From assembly GCA_021738065.1 (NCBI GenBank), contig JAIPCT010000024.1:1-42655 (forward strand): a stretch of DNA of 42,655 nt, given 5' to 3'. The translations under genes and the position numbers were made by a program. Positions 1-8,585 of the stretch are shown here, one piece after another. Numbering within the stretch: position 1 is the stretch's first letter; each line of letters begins with the position of its first letter. The DNA comes from Burkholderiaceae bacterium. GTDB taxonomy: Bacteria; Pseudomonadota; Gammaproteobacteria; Burkholderiales; Rhodocyclaceae. The notes under the pieces are model-generated. The model saw nothing but the letters and a program-made list of their open reading frames with translations. It was not told the DNA's origin and did not search any database.

Positions 1-624
1 CAGGTCACCATGGGCGCGGCCTACGCGACCAAGATGAAAATGGGCAAGCTTGACCTGTATAAAGGCCTGTTTGCCGAGGAAGGTGGCTTCGATATTCCGG
101 AAAACTGGAACATCGGTATAGCCTTCAAGCCGAATGATCAATGGAAGTTCGCGGCCGATTACCAGCGTATAAATTACGGCGGAATCAAGTCGATCTCGAA
201 TTCCAGCGTGATGCCGCTTGACCCTGCTCTTGCAAACGCAGGTATTCCAAACTCATTGGGCTGCTCAACCTGCCGTGGATTCGGTTGGCAGAACGTCGAT
301 GTGATCAAAATCGGAGCGGAATACCAGTACAGCAAGGATCTGATCCTGCGTGCCGGTTTCAACCATTCCGATAACCCTATTACTTCGCGGGATGTCACGT
401 TTAACTTTCTGGCACCAGGAGTGGTGCAGGACCACTACACGCTGGGCTTCACTTACAACGTGAGCAAGGATTCCGAGCTGACCATGTCCTACATGCACGC
501 GGCCAAAAATTCGGTTAGCGGGTCGAGCCTGTTTTCGAATTTCCTCGGTGGCGCTTCTGCCGGTACCGACAAGATCGAGATGTATCAGGATTCGCTCGGC
601 ATCGCTTACGGCATGAAGTTCTAA
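1..624 (+). CDS. FadL/OmpP1/TodX-family outer-membrane channel, C-terminal part
   Basis: The reading frame is open from base 1, so this is the last 207 residues of a longer protein whose start lies outside the window. Alternating aromatic and polar strands (FAADYQRINYGGI, VIKIGAEYQYSKDLILRAG, DHYTLGFTYNVSKDSELTMSY) and a final aromatic residue (AYGMKF) are typical of the last beta-strands of an outer-membrane barrel. The pattern resembles the FadL/OmpP1/TodX family, which lets long-chain fatty acids or other hydrophobic compounds cross the outer membrane. The substrate cannot be told from this fragment. A strong terminator follows 36 bases after the stop, so this gene probably ends its own transcript. 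An extracellular loop contains a CSTC cysteine pair. Confidence 0.8.
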   Translation, partial: QVTMGAAYATKMKMGKLDLYKGLFAEEGGFDIPENWNIGIAFKPNDQWKFAADYQRINYGGIKSISNSSVMPLDPALANAGIPNSLGCSTCRGFGWQNVDVIKIGAEYQYSKDLILRAGFNHSDNPITSRDVTFNFLAPGVVQDHYTLGFTYNVSKDSELTMSYMHAAKNSVSGSSLFSNFLGGASAGTDKIEMYQDSLGIAYGMKF

Positions 625-660
625 TCGGCTGATAGCGTCGAAAGGCGATTGATTCAAGAC

Positions 661-694
661 AAGGGCTGAAAGCGCTAGCGCTTTCAGCCCTTTT
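661..694 (+). terminator. Perfect palindromic terminator, likely bidirectional
   Basis: A perfect inverted repeat centred on GCGCTAGCGC, with 16-base arms (AAGGGCTGAAAGCGCT and its complement), is followed by TTTTCC. It lies between the FadL-type gene and the next operon. Both ends carry an A or T run, so it could act on either strand. Confidence 0.85.
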
Positions 695-737
695 CCTTCC
701 GAAATTTCAAAAACACAATGTCCATAGGGGGAGAGAT

Positions 738-1649
738 ATGTCCAAAATTTGGAAAAATCTGAGTCTCATTATTCTTACGCTCGGCGCTACAGCTGCTTTT
801 GCCCAGGATGCACTGCTGAAGCCTTTTGTGCTGGCTTCCAAGGGTGCCGGTGACGTTGCGCAAGCAGTGGAGGCTTCCAAAGCTGCGCTGACCAAGGCGG
901 GATTCGTCGTGGCCGGTAGCTATTCGCCGTATGCGAACACCACTGTTATCGGCGTGACGAACGACGAGTTGCGCAGTACTGCGGCGAAGTCGGAGCATGG
1001 CGGCTTTGGCGCGGCATTGCGTGTGGCGGTGGTCAAGGTCAAGGACGTCGTCCAGGTTTCTTACACCAACCCGCCCTACTGGGCCAATATTTACCGCATG
1101 CAGGGTGAACTCAAGGATACCGCCGCCAGGTTGCAGGCGGCGCTGGGCAAGATCGAAGAGTTCGGTGCCGAGGGTATGACGGCGGCCAAGTTGCGCAAGT
1201 ATCACTACGCTTTCGGCATGGAGTACTTCGACGAGCCAAACGAGTTCGTCAAGTACGCCAGCCACGAGGACGCGGTGAAGGCAGTCGAGGCCGGACTTGC
1301 CGCGGGCAAGCATGGCGTGACCAAGGTCTATCGGGTTGATGTCGCAGGCAAGAAGGAAGTGCTGTTCGGCGTCGCGATGAAGGGGTCGGGCGACAGCAAG
1401 ATCATGGATGACGCTTACATCATGACTGAAATCGACTTCAAGGACACAAAGTCGGCCGCTCATCTTCCCTACGATGTTTTGGTATCGGACAACAAGGTGT
1501 TTGCCCAATATGCGCGTTTTCGCATCGCGGCCAGTTTCCCGGATCTGTCCATGATGGGTGCCAACAGTTTCATGAATATCATGAAATCACCCGAAGCCAT
1601 ACGCGAGGCGCTGTCGCTGACGGTGGGCGGCAAGAAGGACGCGCGCTGA
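738..1649 (+). CDS. Secreted DUF302-like protein of unknown function
   Basis: The 303-residue protein starts with a Sec signal peptide (hydrophobic SLIILTLGATAAFA, probable cleavage AFA|QD near residue 22), so it is probably periplasmic. The section from about residue 28 to 115 (VEASKAALTKAGFVVAGSY, then VVKVKDVVQVSYTNP) resembles a DUF302 domain by eye; this is a tentative family call. The second half has no domain I recognise. The start has a good ribosome site (GGGGGAGAG, then AT before the ATG). It is the first gene of a compact three-gene unit with the next two genes and follows a FadL-type channel across a terminator. A 9-bp hairpin covers its stop codon. Function unknown. Confidence 0.75.
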   Translation: MSKIWKNLSLIILTLGATAAFAQDALLKPFVLASKGAGDVAQAVEASKAALTKAGFVVAGSYSPYANTTVIGVTNDELRSTAAKSEHGGFGAALRVAVVKVKDVVQVSYTNPPYWANIYRMQGELKDTAARLQAALGKIEEFGAEGMTAAKLRKYHYAFGMEYFDEPNEFVKYASHEDAVKAVEAGLAAGKHGVTKVYRVDVAGKKEVLFGVAMKGSGDSKIMDDAYIMTEIDFKDTKSAAHLPYDVLVSDNKVFAQYARFRIAASFPDLSMMGANSFMNIMKSPEAIREALSLTVGGKKDAR

Positions 1650-1659
1650 ACAGCGCGCG
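1640..1659 (+). other. GC-rich hairpin spanning a stop codon
   Basis: CGCGCGCTG (1640-1648) and CAGCGCGCG (1651-1659) are exact complements separated by AA, and include the TGA stop of the DUF302-like gene. There is no T run, so it is not a normal terminator. It may protect the upstream message or tune expression of the next gene, whose ribosome site begins a few bases later. Confidence 0.5.
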
Positions 1660-1674
1660 GCAAAGGAGAAGACC

Positions 1675-1974
1675 ATGCAACTGGATATGATTACGATCGT
1701 CGGGTTTGGCGCGGTTCTCATCATGCTGGTCAATCTGTTTCAGGTGATCAGCCTGAAATCCCAGATCAGCGGCGGCGTGGTAGGCAAGAGCTGGAATGTG
1801 ATGATCCTGCTGGTGGTGCTGTTCGCCGCTGGCTACATGATCTTGCCGTTTCTCGCCTCCATGCCGGTCGAAACCTTGCGCATCATCGTCTCCCTGATCC
1901 TGTTTTTTGGGGCGATCTATGTTCTGGTTACCATCCGCCTCATTTACGGCATCATCAGGGAGCTATCCTCCTGA
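1675..1974 (+). CDS. Small membrane protein with three predicted helices, unknown function
   Basis: The 99-residue protein is almost entirely hydrophobic. There are three likely membrane spans: about residues 5-25 (ITIVGFGAVLIMLVNLFQVI), 42-61 (NVMILLVVLFAAGYMILPFL) and 68-91 (TLRIIVSLILFFGAIYVLVTI). A clear AGGAG precedes the ATG. It begins 25 bases after the DUF302-like gene and ends 12 bases before the likely start of the next gene, so the three are almost certainly one operon. I do not recognise the family. It could anchor or energise the secreted neighbour, but this is only inference from position. Confidence 0.75.
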   Translation: MQLDMITIVGFGAVLIMLVNLFQVISLKSQISGGVVGKSWNVMILLVVLFAAGYMILPFLASMPVETLRIIVSLILFFGAIYVLVTIRLIYGIIRELSS

Positions 1975-1986
1975 AGGATGCAGGGC

Positions 1987-2478
1987 ATGGCTGATCTACA
2001 AGGAGTCTACGCCCGCACCGAGGCGGGCGTAGCGGAGATCAAGGCTCGCGCGCTTGATCTGACGCGCAAGCAACGCAATCTCCTGATCGTCATTGACGGC
2101 AAGAATGCCCTCGGCTCGTTCGTCAAGATGGCCGGCTGCGCGCCGGAGCAAATGGACGACGTGTTTGGCCCCCTCATCGAACATGGCCTGATTGCGCCGG
2201 TCATCGGCACGGTGAATCCGGCACTTGCGCAAGATGCGCCGCCAAGTGGCGTACCGTCGCCAACATTGCCACCTGCGGCGCAGGAACTGATAGCACTCGC
2301 GGAGCGGGTATTCGAAAAGCATGCCGGCCCCGTTGTGCTCAAGCTGGAAAAGGCCGCGGCTTCTGGGGCGGACTTGCTGACCGCCGCCGAGAGTGCGGCG
2401 AAACTGGCCAAGCTGACCATAGACGAATCCAAGGCCCGGGATTTTCTGGCCGAAGCGCGTCGGCTGATGTCCGCCTAA
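1987..2478 (+). CDS. Small soluble protein of unknown function
   Basis: The 163-residue protein has no signal peptide or membrane span. The first 70 residues (ALDLTRKQRNLLIVIDGK, then EQMDDVFGPLIEHGLIAPVI) look like a short helix-turn-helix or winged-helix fold of the kind seen in small regulatory modules. A proline-rich linker (about 80-95) and a long alanine/lysine-rich helical tail follow. I chose the ATG at 1987 because AGGA sits 9 bases upstream. The in-frame ATG at 1978 directly abuts that site and would add three residues. It is the last gene of the three-gene operon and converges on valS with a 42-base gap that has no evident terminator. Function unknown. Confidence 0.7.
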   Translation: MADLQGVYARTEAGVAEIKARALDLTRKQRNLLIVIDGKNALGSFVKMAGCAPEQMDDVFGPLIEHGLIAPVIGTVNPALAQDAPPSGVPSPTLPPAAQELIALAERVFEKHAGPVVLKLEKAAASGADLLTAAESAAKLAKLTIDESKARDFLAEARRLMSA

Positions 2479-2520
2479 GCGAATCGGTGCTGGGTGCGGG
2501 GCGTCATTCGGGAGGCCGGA

Positions 2521-5355
2521 TTACAATCGGGCCAGTTGCGCGCGGAGTTTTTCCACCAGCGAACTGAAGTTTTCCAGCCGTTCTTTCTCTTGCGCCACCA
2601 CCGCCGCTGGCGCGCGCGAGACGAAACTCTCAGTGGCAAGTTTTCTTTCAGCTTTCTCGATTTCGCCGGCGACGCGGGAAATCTCCTTGCCGATCCGCTC
2701 TTTTTCTGCGGCGACGTCGATCTCTATCTTCAGCATCAAACGGAACTCGCCGACGATCTGGACCGGGGCATCGGAGTCGGGCAGTGTTTCAGCCATCGTG
2801 ACTTCCGAAAGCTTGGCCAGTGCCGCCAGATAGGGCGCATACGCGGCCAGGGTCGCCGTGTCACCAGCGCCGACTAAAGGCACTCGCTGGGCCGGCGAAA
2901 TGTTCATCTCGCCGCGCAAGCTGCGGCAGGCGTTGATCATCTCCTTGAGGCGTGCTACCCAAGCTTCCGCGACCGGATCGCAACGCGTCAGGTCGGCTTT
3001 CGGATAGGTCTGTAGCATCAGCGACCGGCTATCGGCGGCGGCATCCGCTCGCCCTGCCAATGGCGCGACGGTCTGCCAGAGTTCTTCTGTGATGAACGGA
3101 ATCAGCGGATGCGCGAGGCGCAGCACGGTCTCCAGTACGCGTACCAGCGTGCGGCGGGTGGCACGTTGTTGCGCTTCGCTACCCTGCTGGACTTGTACTT
3201 TGGCCAGTTCCAGATACCAGTCGCAGTACTCGTCCCAGACAAATTCGTATATGGCGCGCGCCAGCAGATCAAAGCGATATTCGGCAAAGTGCTGCTCGAC
3301 CTCATGCTCAACATGTTGCAAGCGGCTGACAATCCAGCGATCCGCAGGCGAAAAATCGAGATAGCTGGCGTTGCACGCATCCGGGCCGTGCCGCGAAAGT
3401 CCGCAGTCCTGCCCTTCGCAATTCATCAACACGAAGCGCGAAGCATTCCACAGCTTGTTGCAGAAATTGCGGTAGCCCTCGCAGCGCTGCATGTCGAACT
3501 TGATGTCGCGCCCGGGGCTGGCGAGGCTGAGAAAGGTAAAACGCAACGCATCGGTACCGAAGCCTGGAATGCCGTTCGGATATTCTTTGCGCGTGCGTTT
3601 TTCGATCTTGACGGCGTCCTTCGGATACATCAGCCCGGTGGTGCGCTTCTTCACCAGATCGTCGAGCGAGATGCCGTCGATCAGATCGATCGGGTCGAGC
3701 ACGTTGCCCTTGGACTTGGACATCTTCTGACCTTCGGCATCGCGGATCAGGCCGTGCACATAAACGTGCTTGAAGGGGATCTTGCCGGTGATGTGCTTGG
3801 TCATCATGACCATGCGCGCCACCCAGAAAAATATGATGTCGAAACCGGTGACCAGCACCGACGAAGGCAGATAGAGATCGAGCGCGGGATTCGATTTGGC
3901 CGGCCATTCCGGGGTCCAGTCCAGGGTCGAGAAGGGCCATAGCGCCGACGAATACCAGGTGTCGAGCACATCTTCGTCACGCGTCAGCGCACCCTTGTAG
4001 CCGGCGGCTTTGGCCAGCGAGTAGGCTTCAGCCTCGTCGTGCGCCACATAGACCTTGCCATCGTCGGCGTACCAGGCGGGAATCTGGTGTCCCCACCAAA
4101 GCTGACGCGAGATGCACCAGTCCTGGATATTGTTGAGCCACTGGTTGTAGGTATTGGTCCATGTTTCGGGCACCAGCTTGATTTCGCCCGAGGCCACGCA
4201 TTCCAGCGCCTTGCCGGCGATGCTTTTGCCGTCCGAATTTGGCCCACTCGCGGGTTTGCTGACGGCGACAAACCATTGGTCGGTGAGCATCGGCTCGATC
4301 ACCACGCCGGTGCGGTCGCCGCGCGGTACTTTCAGCTTGTGCTTGTCGGTTTTCTCCAGCAGGCCAAGGGCTTCGAGGTCGGCGACGACGAGCTTGCGCG
4401 CGTCGAAGCGATCCATGCCGCGATACTTTTCCGGCGCATTGTCATTGATCTTTGCGTCGAGCGTGAGCATCGAAATGACCGGAAGTTGGTGGCGCTGACC
4501 CACCGCGTAGTCGTTGAAATCATGCGCCGGCGTTACCTTGACGCAGCCGGTGCCAAACTCGAGATCGACGAAGGCATCGGCGATGATCGGCAGCTCGCGA
4601 TCGCACAGCGGCAGCGTGATGGTCTTGCCGATCAGGTGCAGATAGCGCGGATCGTCGGGATGCACCATCACGGCAGTGTCGCCCAGCATGGTTTCCGGGC
4701 GCGTCGTGGCGACGGTCAGATGGCCCGAGCCGTCGCTCAAGGGGTAGCGGATGTGCCAGAGGAAACCGTCCTCTTCCTCGCTCACCACTTCCAGATCGGA
4801 AACCGCGGTGTGCAGTACAGGGTCCCAGTTCACCAGGCGCTTGCCGCGGTAGATCAGGCCTTCCTTGTGCAGCCGGACAAAGGTTTCGGTGACGATTTTC
4901 GACAGACCGGCATCCATGGTGAAGCGTTCGCGCGTCCAGTCCGGCGAGGTACCCAGACGACGCATCTGCTTGGTGATGGTGTCACCGGAGAAGGCTTTCC
5001 ACTCCCAGACTTTTTCGAGAAACTTCTCGCGGCCCAGGTCATGGCGCGAAATCCCCTGGGCGTCGAGTTGTCGTTCCACCACGATCTGTGTGGCAATACC
5101 GGCGTGGTCGGTGCCCGGTTGCCACAGGGTATTGTCGCCGCGCATGCGGTGATAGCGGGTCATCGAATCCATGATGGCCTGATTGAATCCATGCCCCATG
5201 TGCAAGGTGCCCGTCACATTCGGCGGCGGCAGCAGAATGCAGAAGTTCTCGGTCTTGTTGGTGTCGAGACCGGCGGCGAAATAGCCGCGCGACTCCCAGA
5301 TCGGGTACCAGCGCCGCTCGATTTCGGCGGGTTCGAAGCTCTTGGCGAGTTCCAT
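2521..5355 (-). CDS. valS: Valine--tRNA ligase
   Basis: This 944-residue class I aminoacyl-tRNA synthetase charges tRNA-Val in the cytoplasm. The HIGH-type ATP motif is HMGH at residues 52-55 (inside [13 protein letters not shown]) and the KMSKS loop is at 544-548 ([11 protein letters not shown]). The large editing domain lies between them, an anticodon-binding domain follows, and the last ~70 residues form the charged coiled-coil arm typical of ValRS ([20 protein letters not shown]). Length matches the family. In E. coli valS follows pepA-holC; here those two genes are some 33 kb away, so that linkage is broken. One copy of the dispersed 24-bp motif (2855-2877) is in the C-terminal coding region, where it encodes VGAGDTA. 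The start ATG is 205 bases from the divergent pcnB. Confidence 0.97.
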   Translation of the reverse strand: MELAKSFEPAEIERRWYPIWESRGYFAAGLDTNKTENFCILLPPPNVTGTLHMGHGFNQAIMDSMTRYHRMRGDNTLWQPGTDHAGIATQIVVERQLDAQGISRHDLGREKFLEKVWEWKAFSGDTITKQMRRLGTSPDWTRERFTMDAGLSKIVTETFVRLHKEGLIYRGKRLVNWDPVLHTAVSDLEVVSEEEDGFLWHIRYPLSDGSGHLTVATTRPETMLGDTAVMVHPDDPRYLHLIGKTITLPLCDRELPIIADAFVDLEFGTGCVKVTPAHDFNDYAVGQRHQLPVISMLTLDAKINDNAPEKYRGMDRFDARKLVVADLEALGLLEKTDKHKLKVPRGDRTGVVIEPMLTDQWFVAVSKPASGPNSDGKSIAGKALECVASGEIKLVPETWTNTYNQWLNNIQDWCISRQLWWGHQIPAWYADDGKVYVAHDEAEAYSLAKAAGYKGALTRDEDVLDTWYSSALWPFSTLDWTPEWPAKSNPALDLYLPSSVLVTGFDIIFFWVARMVMMTKHITGKIPFKHVYVHGLIRDAEGQKMSKSKGNVLDPIDLIDGISLDDLVKKRTTGLMYPKDAVKIEKRTRKEYPNGIPGFGTDALRFTFLSLASPGRDIKFDMQRCEGYRNFCNKLWNASRFVLMNCEGQDCGLSRHGPDACNASYLDFSPADRWIVSRLQHVEHEVEQHFAEYRFDLLARAIYEFVWDEYCDWYLELAKVQVQQGSEAQQRATRRTLVRVLETVLRLAHPLIPFITEELWQTVAPLAGRADAAADSRSLMLQTYPKADLTRCDPVAEAWVARLKEMINACRSLRGEMNISPAQRVPLVGAGDTATLAAYAPYLAALAKLSEVTMAETLPDSDAPVQIVGEFRLMLKIEIDVAAEKERIGKEISRVAGEIEKAERKLATESFVSRAPAAVVAQEKERLENFSSLVEKLRAQLARL
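2855..2877 (+). repeat. Dispersed 24-bp motif, copy inside valS
   Basis: GCCGTGTCACCAGCGCCGAC at 2855-2874 matches the intergenic copy at 9969-9992 with one change, then diverges (TAAAG instead of TTTTA). A complementary CGCTGG at 2885-2890 could pair with CCAGCG at 2864-2869. Confidence 0.6.
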
Positions 5356-5450
5356 AGGTCGTGCAGATGGCGAAAACCAGCAATTTTAGCGGAAGCCGGG
5401 GTCCCGACCTGTCCAAATCTGCACCTTGTTTTAGTTGCGGCCGCTGCGCT

Positions 5451-5473
5451 TAACGTCGATAAAGCCGACGTTA
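5451..5473. other. Hairpin in the divergent valS-pcnB region
   Basis: TAACGTCG (5451-5458) and CGACGTTA (5466-5473) are exact complements around a 7-base loop. The element sits 11 bases before a terminator-like hairpin. It could be an operator for one of the two divergent genes or part of a short RNA. Confidence 0.45.
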
Positions 5474-5483
5474 GCCTTCACTG

Positions 5484-5505
5484 AAACTCGGCTCCGCCGA
5501 GTTTT
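5484..5505 (+). terminator. Orphan terminator-like hairpin upstream of pcnB
   Basis: AAACTCGGC (5484-5492), loop TCC and GCCGAGTTT (5496-5504) form a 9-bp stem ending in a run of four T. It is a good intrinsic terminator by shape, yet no gene on the plus strand lies upstream, because valS runs the other way. It must stop a short transcript from the intergenic region, attenuate pcnB, or stop antisense transcription toward valS. A TATCAT hexamer (5510-5515) just after it could be the pcnB -10 box. Confidence 0.6.
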
Positions 5506-5560
5506 CCGTTATCATTGCCGCCTCCCGAAGCAGGCACCGCATGGTTCCCAAGGCATTTCC

Positions 5561-6910
5561 ATGATCCGAAAGTTGCTGCGCCGCGTATTTCGACGTGGCG
5601 ATTCCTCGTCGTCCAGCGCGCCGGCCATGATTCCCGTGGCCCGTCACGGTATTCGCCGCGAGCGGGTTTCGCTCGGCGCCCGTCGCACCTGCGAAACCCT
5701 GCAAAAAGCCGGGCACAAGGCGTTTATCGTCGGTGGTGCGGTGCGCGACTTGATCGCCGGCATCGAGCCCAAGGACTACGACATCGCCACCGACGCAACA
5801 CCGGAGCAAGTGCGCGCCCTGTTTCGTCGCGCCCGCATCATCGGTCGCCGCTTCCAGATCGTGCATGTGATGCAAGGCGGCGAAACGCTGGAAGTGTCCA
5901 CCTTTCGTGCCGCGCATGATGCGGATACGGTCAAGGATGAGCACGGCCGGGTGCTGCGCGACAACGTTTTCGGGTCGATCGCGGAAGATGCCGCGCGTCG
6001 CGATTTCACCATCAATGCGCTGTATTACGATCCCACTTGCGAGACCGTGATCGACTATCACCACGGCGTGGCCGATTTGCAGCAGAAGACCCTGCGCATG
6101 ATCGGCGAGCCCAGGCAGCGTTATCGCGAAGACCCGGTACGCATGCTGCGTGCCGTGCGCCTCTCCGCCAAGCTGCATCTGACGCTGGATCCGGCGGTGC
6201 GCGCGCCGATTCGCGAAATGGCCGAGTTGATGGAGAACGTGCCGGCCGCGCGCCTGTTTGACGAGATGCTGAAATTGCTGTTTTCCGGGCATTCCGTCGA
6301 ATGCGTCAAGCGTTTGCGCGACGATGGACTGCATCATGGCCTGCTGCCCCTGCTGGACGTGATTCTGGAACAACCTCTGGGCGAGAAGTTCGTCATGCTT
6401 GCGCTGGCCAGTACCGACGCGCGTGTCAAGGCAGGCAAGTCGCTGTCTCCCGGTTACCTGTTTGCAACTCTTCTCTGGCACGAGGTGCTGGCCGTTTGGG
6501 AAACTCGTAAGGCCAAGGGCGACGTGCCGATTCCCGCTTTGTATGAGGCCATGGACGAAGTGCTGAATGTGCAGGGCGAAAAGCTTGCCATCACGCGGCG
6601 CATTGCCGGCGACATCAAGGATATCTGGGCGCTGCAACCACGCTTCGAAAAGCGCGCAGGGAAAACCCCCTATCGTCTGATTGAACTGCCGCGCTTTCGT
6701 GCCGGCTACGATTTTCTCGCCTTGCGTGCCGAGAGCGGAGAAATCGACGCGGAAATCGCGACCTGGTGGCATGACTTTCAAAATGCGGATCATGATGGCC
6801 GCGACGCCTTGCTGATACCGGACAGCGCGCCCAAGAAGCGGCGACGCCGGGTTCGCGGCAAGAAGTCACTGGACGAAGGCGGCTCGGTTCCGGCATCCGG
6901 CGAAGACTGA
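5561..6910 (+). CDS. pcnB: Poly(A) polymerase I
   Basis: The enzyme adds poly(A) tails to RNA 3' ends and so marks them for decay. The 449-residue product has the nucleotidyltransferase motif GGAVRD at 58-63 followed by DYD at 72-74, which supplies two catalytic aspartates. The class II tRNA nucleotidyltransferase/poly(A) polymerase motif YREDPVRMLRAVRLSAK lies in the middle, and the C-terminus is a basic tail (PKKRRRRVRGKK) as in PcnB rather than in CCA-adding enzymes. I chose the ATG at 5561 because the protein then begins MIRKLLRRVF, as in related proteins. The frame stays open upstream, but those residues look like non-coding sequence. It is followed at once by folK, an arrangement usual in betaproteobacteria. 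Confidence 0.93.
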   Translation: MIRKLLRRVFRRGDSSSSSAPAMIPVARHGIRRERVSLGARRTCETLQKAGHKAFIVGGAVRDLIAGIEPKDYDIATDATPEQVRALFRRARIIGRRFQIVHVMQGGETLEVSTFRAAHDADTVKDEHGRVLRDNVFGSIAEDAARRDFTINALYYDPTCETVIDYHHGVADLQQKTLRMIGEPRQRYREDPVRMLRAVRLSAKLHLTLDPAVRAPIREMAELMENVPAARLFDEMLKLLFSGHSVECVKRLRDDGLHHGLLPLLDVILEQPLGEKFVMLALASTDARVKAGKSLSPGYLFATLLWHEVLAVWETRKAKGDVPIPALYEAMDEVLNVQGEKLAITRRIAGDIKDIWALQPRFEKRAGKTPYRLIELPRFRAGYDFLALRAESGEIDAEIATWWHDFQNADHDGRDALLIPDSAPKKRRRRVRGKKSLDEGGSVPASGED

Positions 6911-6911
6911 T

Positions 6912-7406
6912 GTGAGCCAGCGGTGCTTTGTCGCGCTGGGCGCCAATCTGGGTAAGCCGGTGGTAACGGTCAATGCCGCGATCGCCGCTTTGCGCGAACT
7001 GCCTGGCGTATCATTTGTCGCTGCATCGTCGCTGTTTAGAACGGCGCCGGTCGGCCTCAAGCATCAGCCGGACTTTATCAATGCCGTGGTGGAGATGATC
7101 GCCGTCTCGCCAGCGCCGATTTTTCTGGCACAGTTGTTCGCGATCGAAGAGCGCTTTGGTCGCCAGCGCAGCGTGAAAAACGCGCCGCGCACGCTGGATC
7201 TTGATCTATTGCTCTACGGTGACCAGCTCAGCGATGATCCGCGATTGACCCTGCCGCATCCGCGTCTTCATGAGCGCGCCTTTGTCCTTGCGCCATTGGC
7301 CGAGCTTGCCCCCCAGCTGACGATCCCCGGCCATGGCTGCGTCGGCGATCTGCTGCTGCGCTGCGCCGATCAAGCGGTTGAAAAGTTGGTGCCACAGTCA
7401 GTTTGA
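6912..7406 (+). CDS. folK: 2-amino-4-hydroxy-6-hydroxymethyldihydropteridine diphosphokinase
   Basis: FolK transfers pyrophosphate from ATP to the pterin precursor in folate synthesis. The 164-residue protein has the family features in order: FVALGANLG at the N-terminus, the FLFRTAPVG-like stretch (SSLFRTAPVG), the signature RTLDLDLLLYGD, and LPHPRLHERAFVLAPLAELAP near the C-terminus. The start is a GTG one base after the pcnB TGA, so the two genes are co-transcribed and probably translationally coupled. A copy of the dispersed 24-bp motif lies in the middle of the gene (7101-7124), encoding AVSPAPIF. Confidence 0.95.
   Translation: MSQRCFVALGANLGKPVVTVNAAIAALRELPGVSFVAASSLFRTAPVGLKHQPDFINAVVEMIAVSPAPIFLAQLFAIEERFGRQRSVKNAPRTLDLDLLLYGDQLSDDPRLTLPHPRLHERAFVLAPLAELAPQLTIPGHGCVGDLLLRCADQAVEKLVPQSV
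7101..7124 (+). repeat. Dispersed 24-bp motif, copy inside folK
   Basis: GCCGTCTCGCCAGCGCCGAT followed by TTTT differs from the intergenic copy at 9969 at two positions (C for G, T for C). GCCAG (7109-7113) can pair with CTGGC (7125-7129). Confidence 0.6.
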
Positions 7407-7769
7407 GCGGGTCGCCATCGGTGCCGCTTGCCGTTGTCCGGCGAACGTGCTGCTGTTCACGGCGTCGAAATTCTCCATGAATTTCGCCTGCTGCGCCCAT
7501 CTCGGAATTCTCAATGATCGAACATGGCGGATTGCAGGCCGACAGTCTCGGAGTATCGCGCTGTTCGAGAATCTGCCAAGGCCGGGGCCGGTCAATCGCA
7601 TCGGTGACTGAGCGATGTCGCCGGCGCTGTTCAGGAAGCTGAGAAAACCATCACCCTCACGGTAATCGTCCCCTATCCCAAATTCCACACGCGGCTTCTG
7701 CTCAAGCTCAATTACCTTTTGGGCGGGTTTGTGTATCCTAGGCGCCGTTTACTTTATGTTTCGATCAAC
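7407..7769. other. 363-base gap between folK and panB without a recognisable gene
   Basis: No reading frame here looks like a real protein. A 96-codon frame on the minus strand (7398-7688) overlaps the end of folK and resembles nothing I know. An exact inverted repeat is present, CGAAATTC (7466-7473) and GAATTTCG (7479-7486) around TCCAT. In many betaproteobacteria a deoxynucleoside kinase gene sits between folK and panB; it is absent here and no fragment of it is evident. The region just before panB has no strong Shine-Dalgarno and probably holds its promoter. Confidence 0.5.
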
Positions 7770-8585
7770 ATGACCTATCTTGCCAGCAACAAGCCGATCA
7801 CCCTGCCCGAACTGGCGCGCATGAAGCGCGAAAACCAGAAGATCGCCATGCTTACCGCCTACGACGCAAGCTTTACTGCATTGGAAGATCGCTGCGGCGT
7901 CGATGTGATTCTGGTCGGCGACTCTTTGGGCAATGTTTTGCAGGGCAAGACTTCGACGCTGCCGGTAACCATGAAACAGATGGTGTATCACACCGAATGC
8001 GTCGGCCACATCGCGCAACGGCCGATGGTCGTTACCGACATGCCCTTCGGCAGTTATCAGGAATCGCGCGAGCAGGCCATGCGCAATGCGGCGCGACTGC
8101 TCGCTGCGGGCGCCGAAATGGTCAAGCTGGAAGGCGGCGAAGTGATGGCTGACACCGTGCATTTTCTGGTGGAACGCGGCGTGCCGGTGTGCGCCCATAT
8201 CGGTCTGACGCCGCAGTCCGTGCATGCCCTGGGTGGCTACCATGTGCAGGGGCGCGGCGAGGCCGCCAGCGCCCGCATGAAGGCCGATGCGCAGGCTCTG
8301 GAACAGGCTGGCGCGGCGCTGATGGTGCTGGAAATGGTGCCGGCCGAGCTGGCCGCCGAGATCACCCAGCTGTTATCCGCCTGCGCCACGATCGGCATCG
8401 GCGCGGGCAAGGAATGTGATGGCCAAGTGCTGGTGCTGCACGACATGCTCGGCATCTATCCTGGCAAGAAGGGACGTTTTGTCAAAGACTTCATGGCCGA
8501 AGCGCAGAGCATCGAAGGGGCTGTCACGGCCTATGTCGCCGCTGTCAAGGACGGCAGTTTTCCCGCTCCGGAGCACTGTTACTGA
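7770..8585 (+). CDS. panB: 3-methyl-2-oxobutanoate hydroxymethyltransferase
   Basis: PanB makes ketopantoate from 2-oxoisovalerate and methylene-tetrahydrofolate, the first step of pantothenate synthesis. The 271-residue protein shows the conserved [10 protein letters not shown], the metal-binding [11 protein letters not shown], and [20 protein letters not shown] chose the ATG at 7770 because it gives [19 protein letters not shown], a normal N-terminus. The frame continues 17 codons upstream without family likeness. The ribosome site is weak. The TGA overlaps the panC ATG as TGATG, so panB and panC are coupled. Confidence 0.95.
   Translation: MTYLASNKPITLPELARMKRENQKIAMLTAYDASFTALEDRCGVDVILVGDSLGNVLQGKTSTLPVTMKQMVYHTECVGHIAQRPMVVTDMPFGSYQESREQAMRNAARLLAAGAEMVKLEGGEVMADTVHFLVERGVPVCAHIGLTPQSVHALGGYHVQGRGEAASARMKADAQALEQAGAALMVLEMVPAELAAEITQLLSACATIGIGAGKECDGQVLVLHDMLGIYPGKKGRFVKDFMAEAQSIEGAVTAYVAAVKDGSFPAPEHCY

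Noticed and set aside
4039-5484. 481-codon open frame on the plus strand opposite valS
   Set aside because: It runs antisense through a certain valS gene, has no domain likeness, and its length follows from the GC-rich codon use of valS.
5471-6793. 440-codon minus-strand frame opposite pcnB
   Set aside because: Fully antisense to pcnB, with no recognisable motif and no ribosome site.
7398-7688. 96-codon minus-strand frame between folK and panB
   Set aside because: It overlaps the folK end, has no good start and no known likeness.
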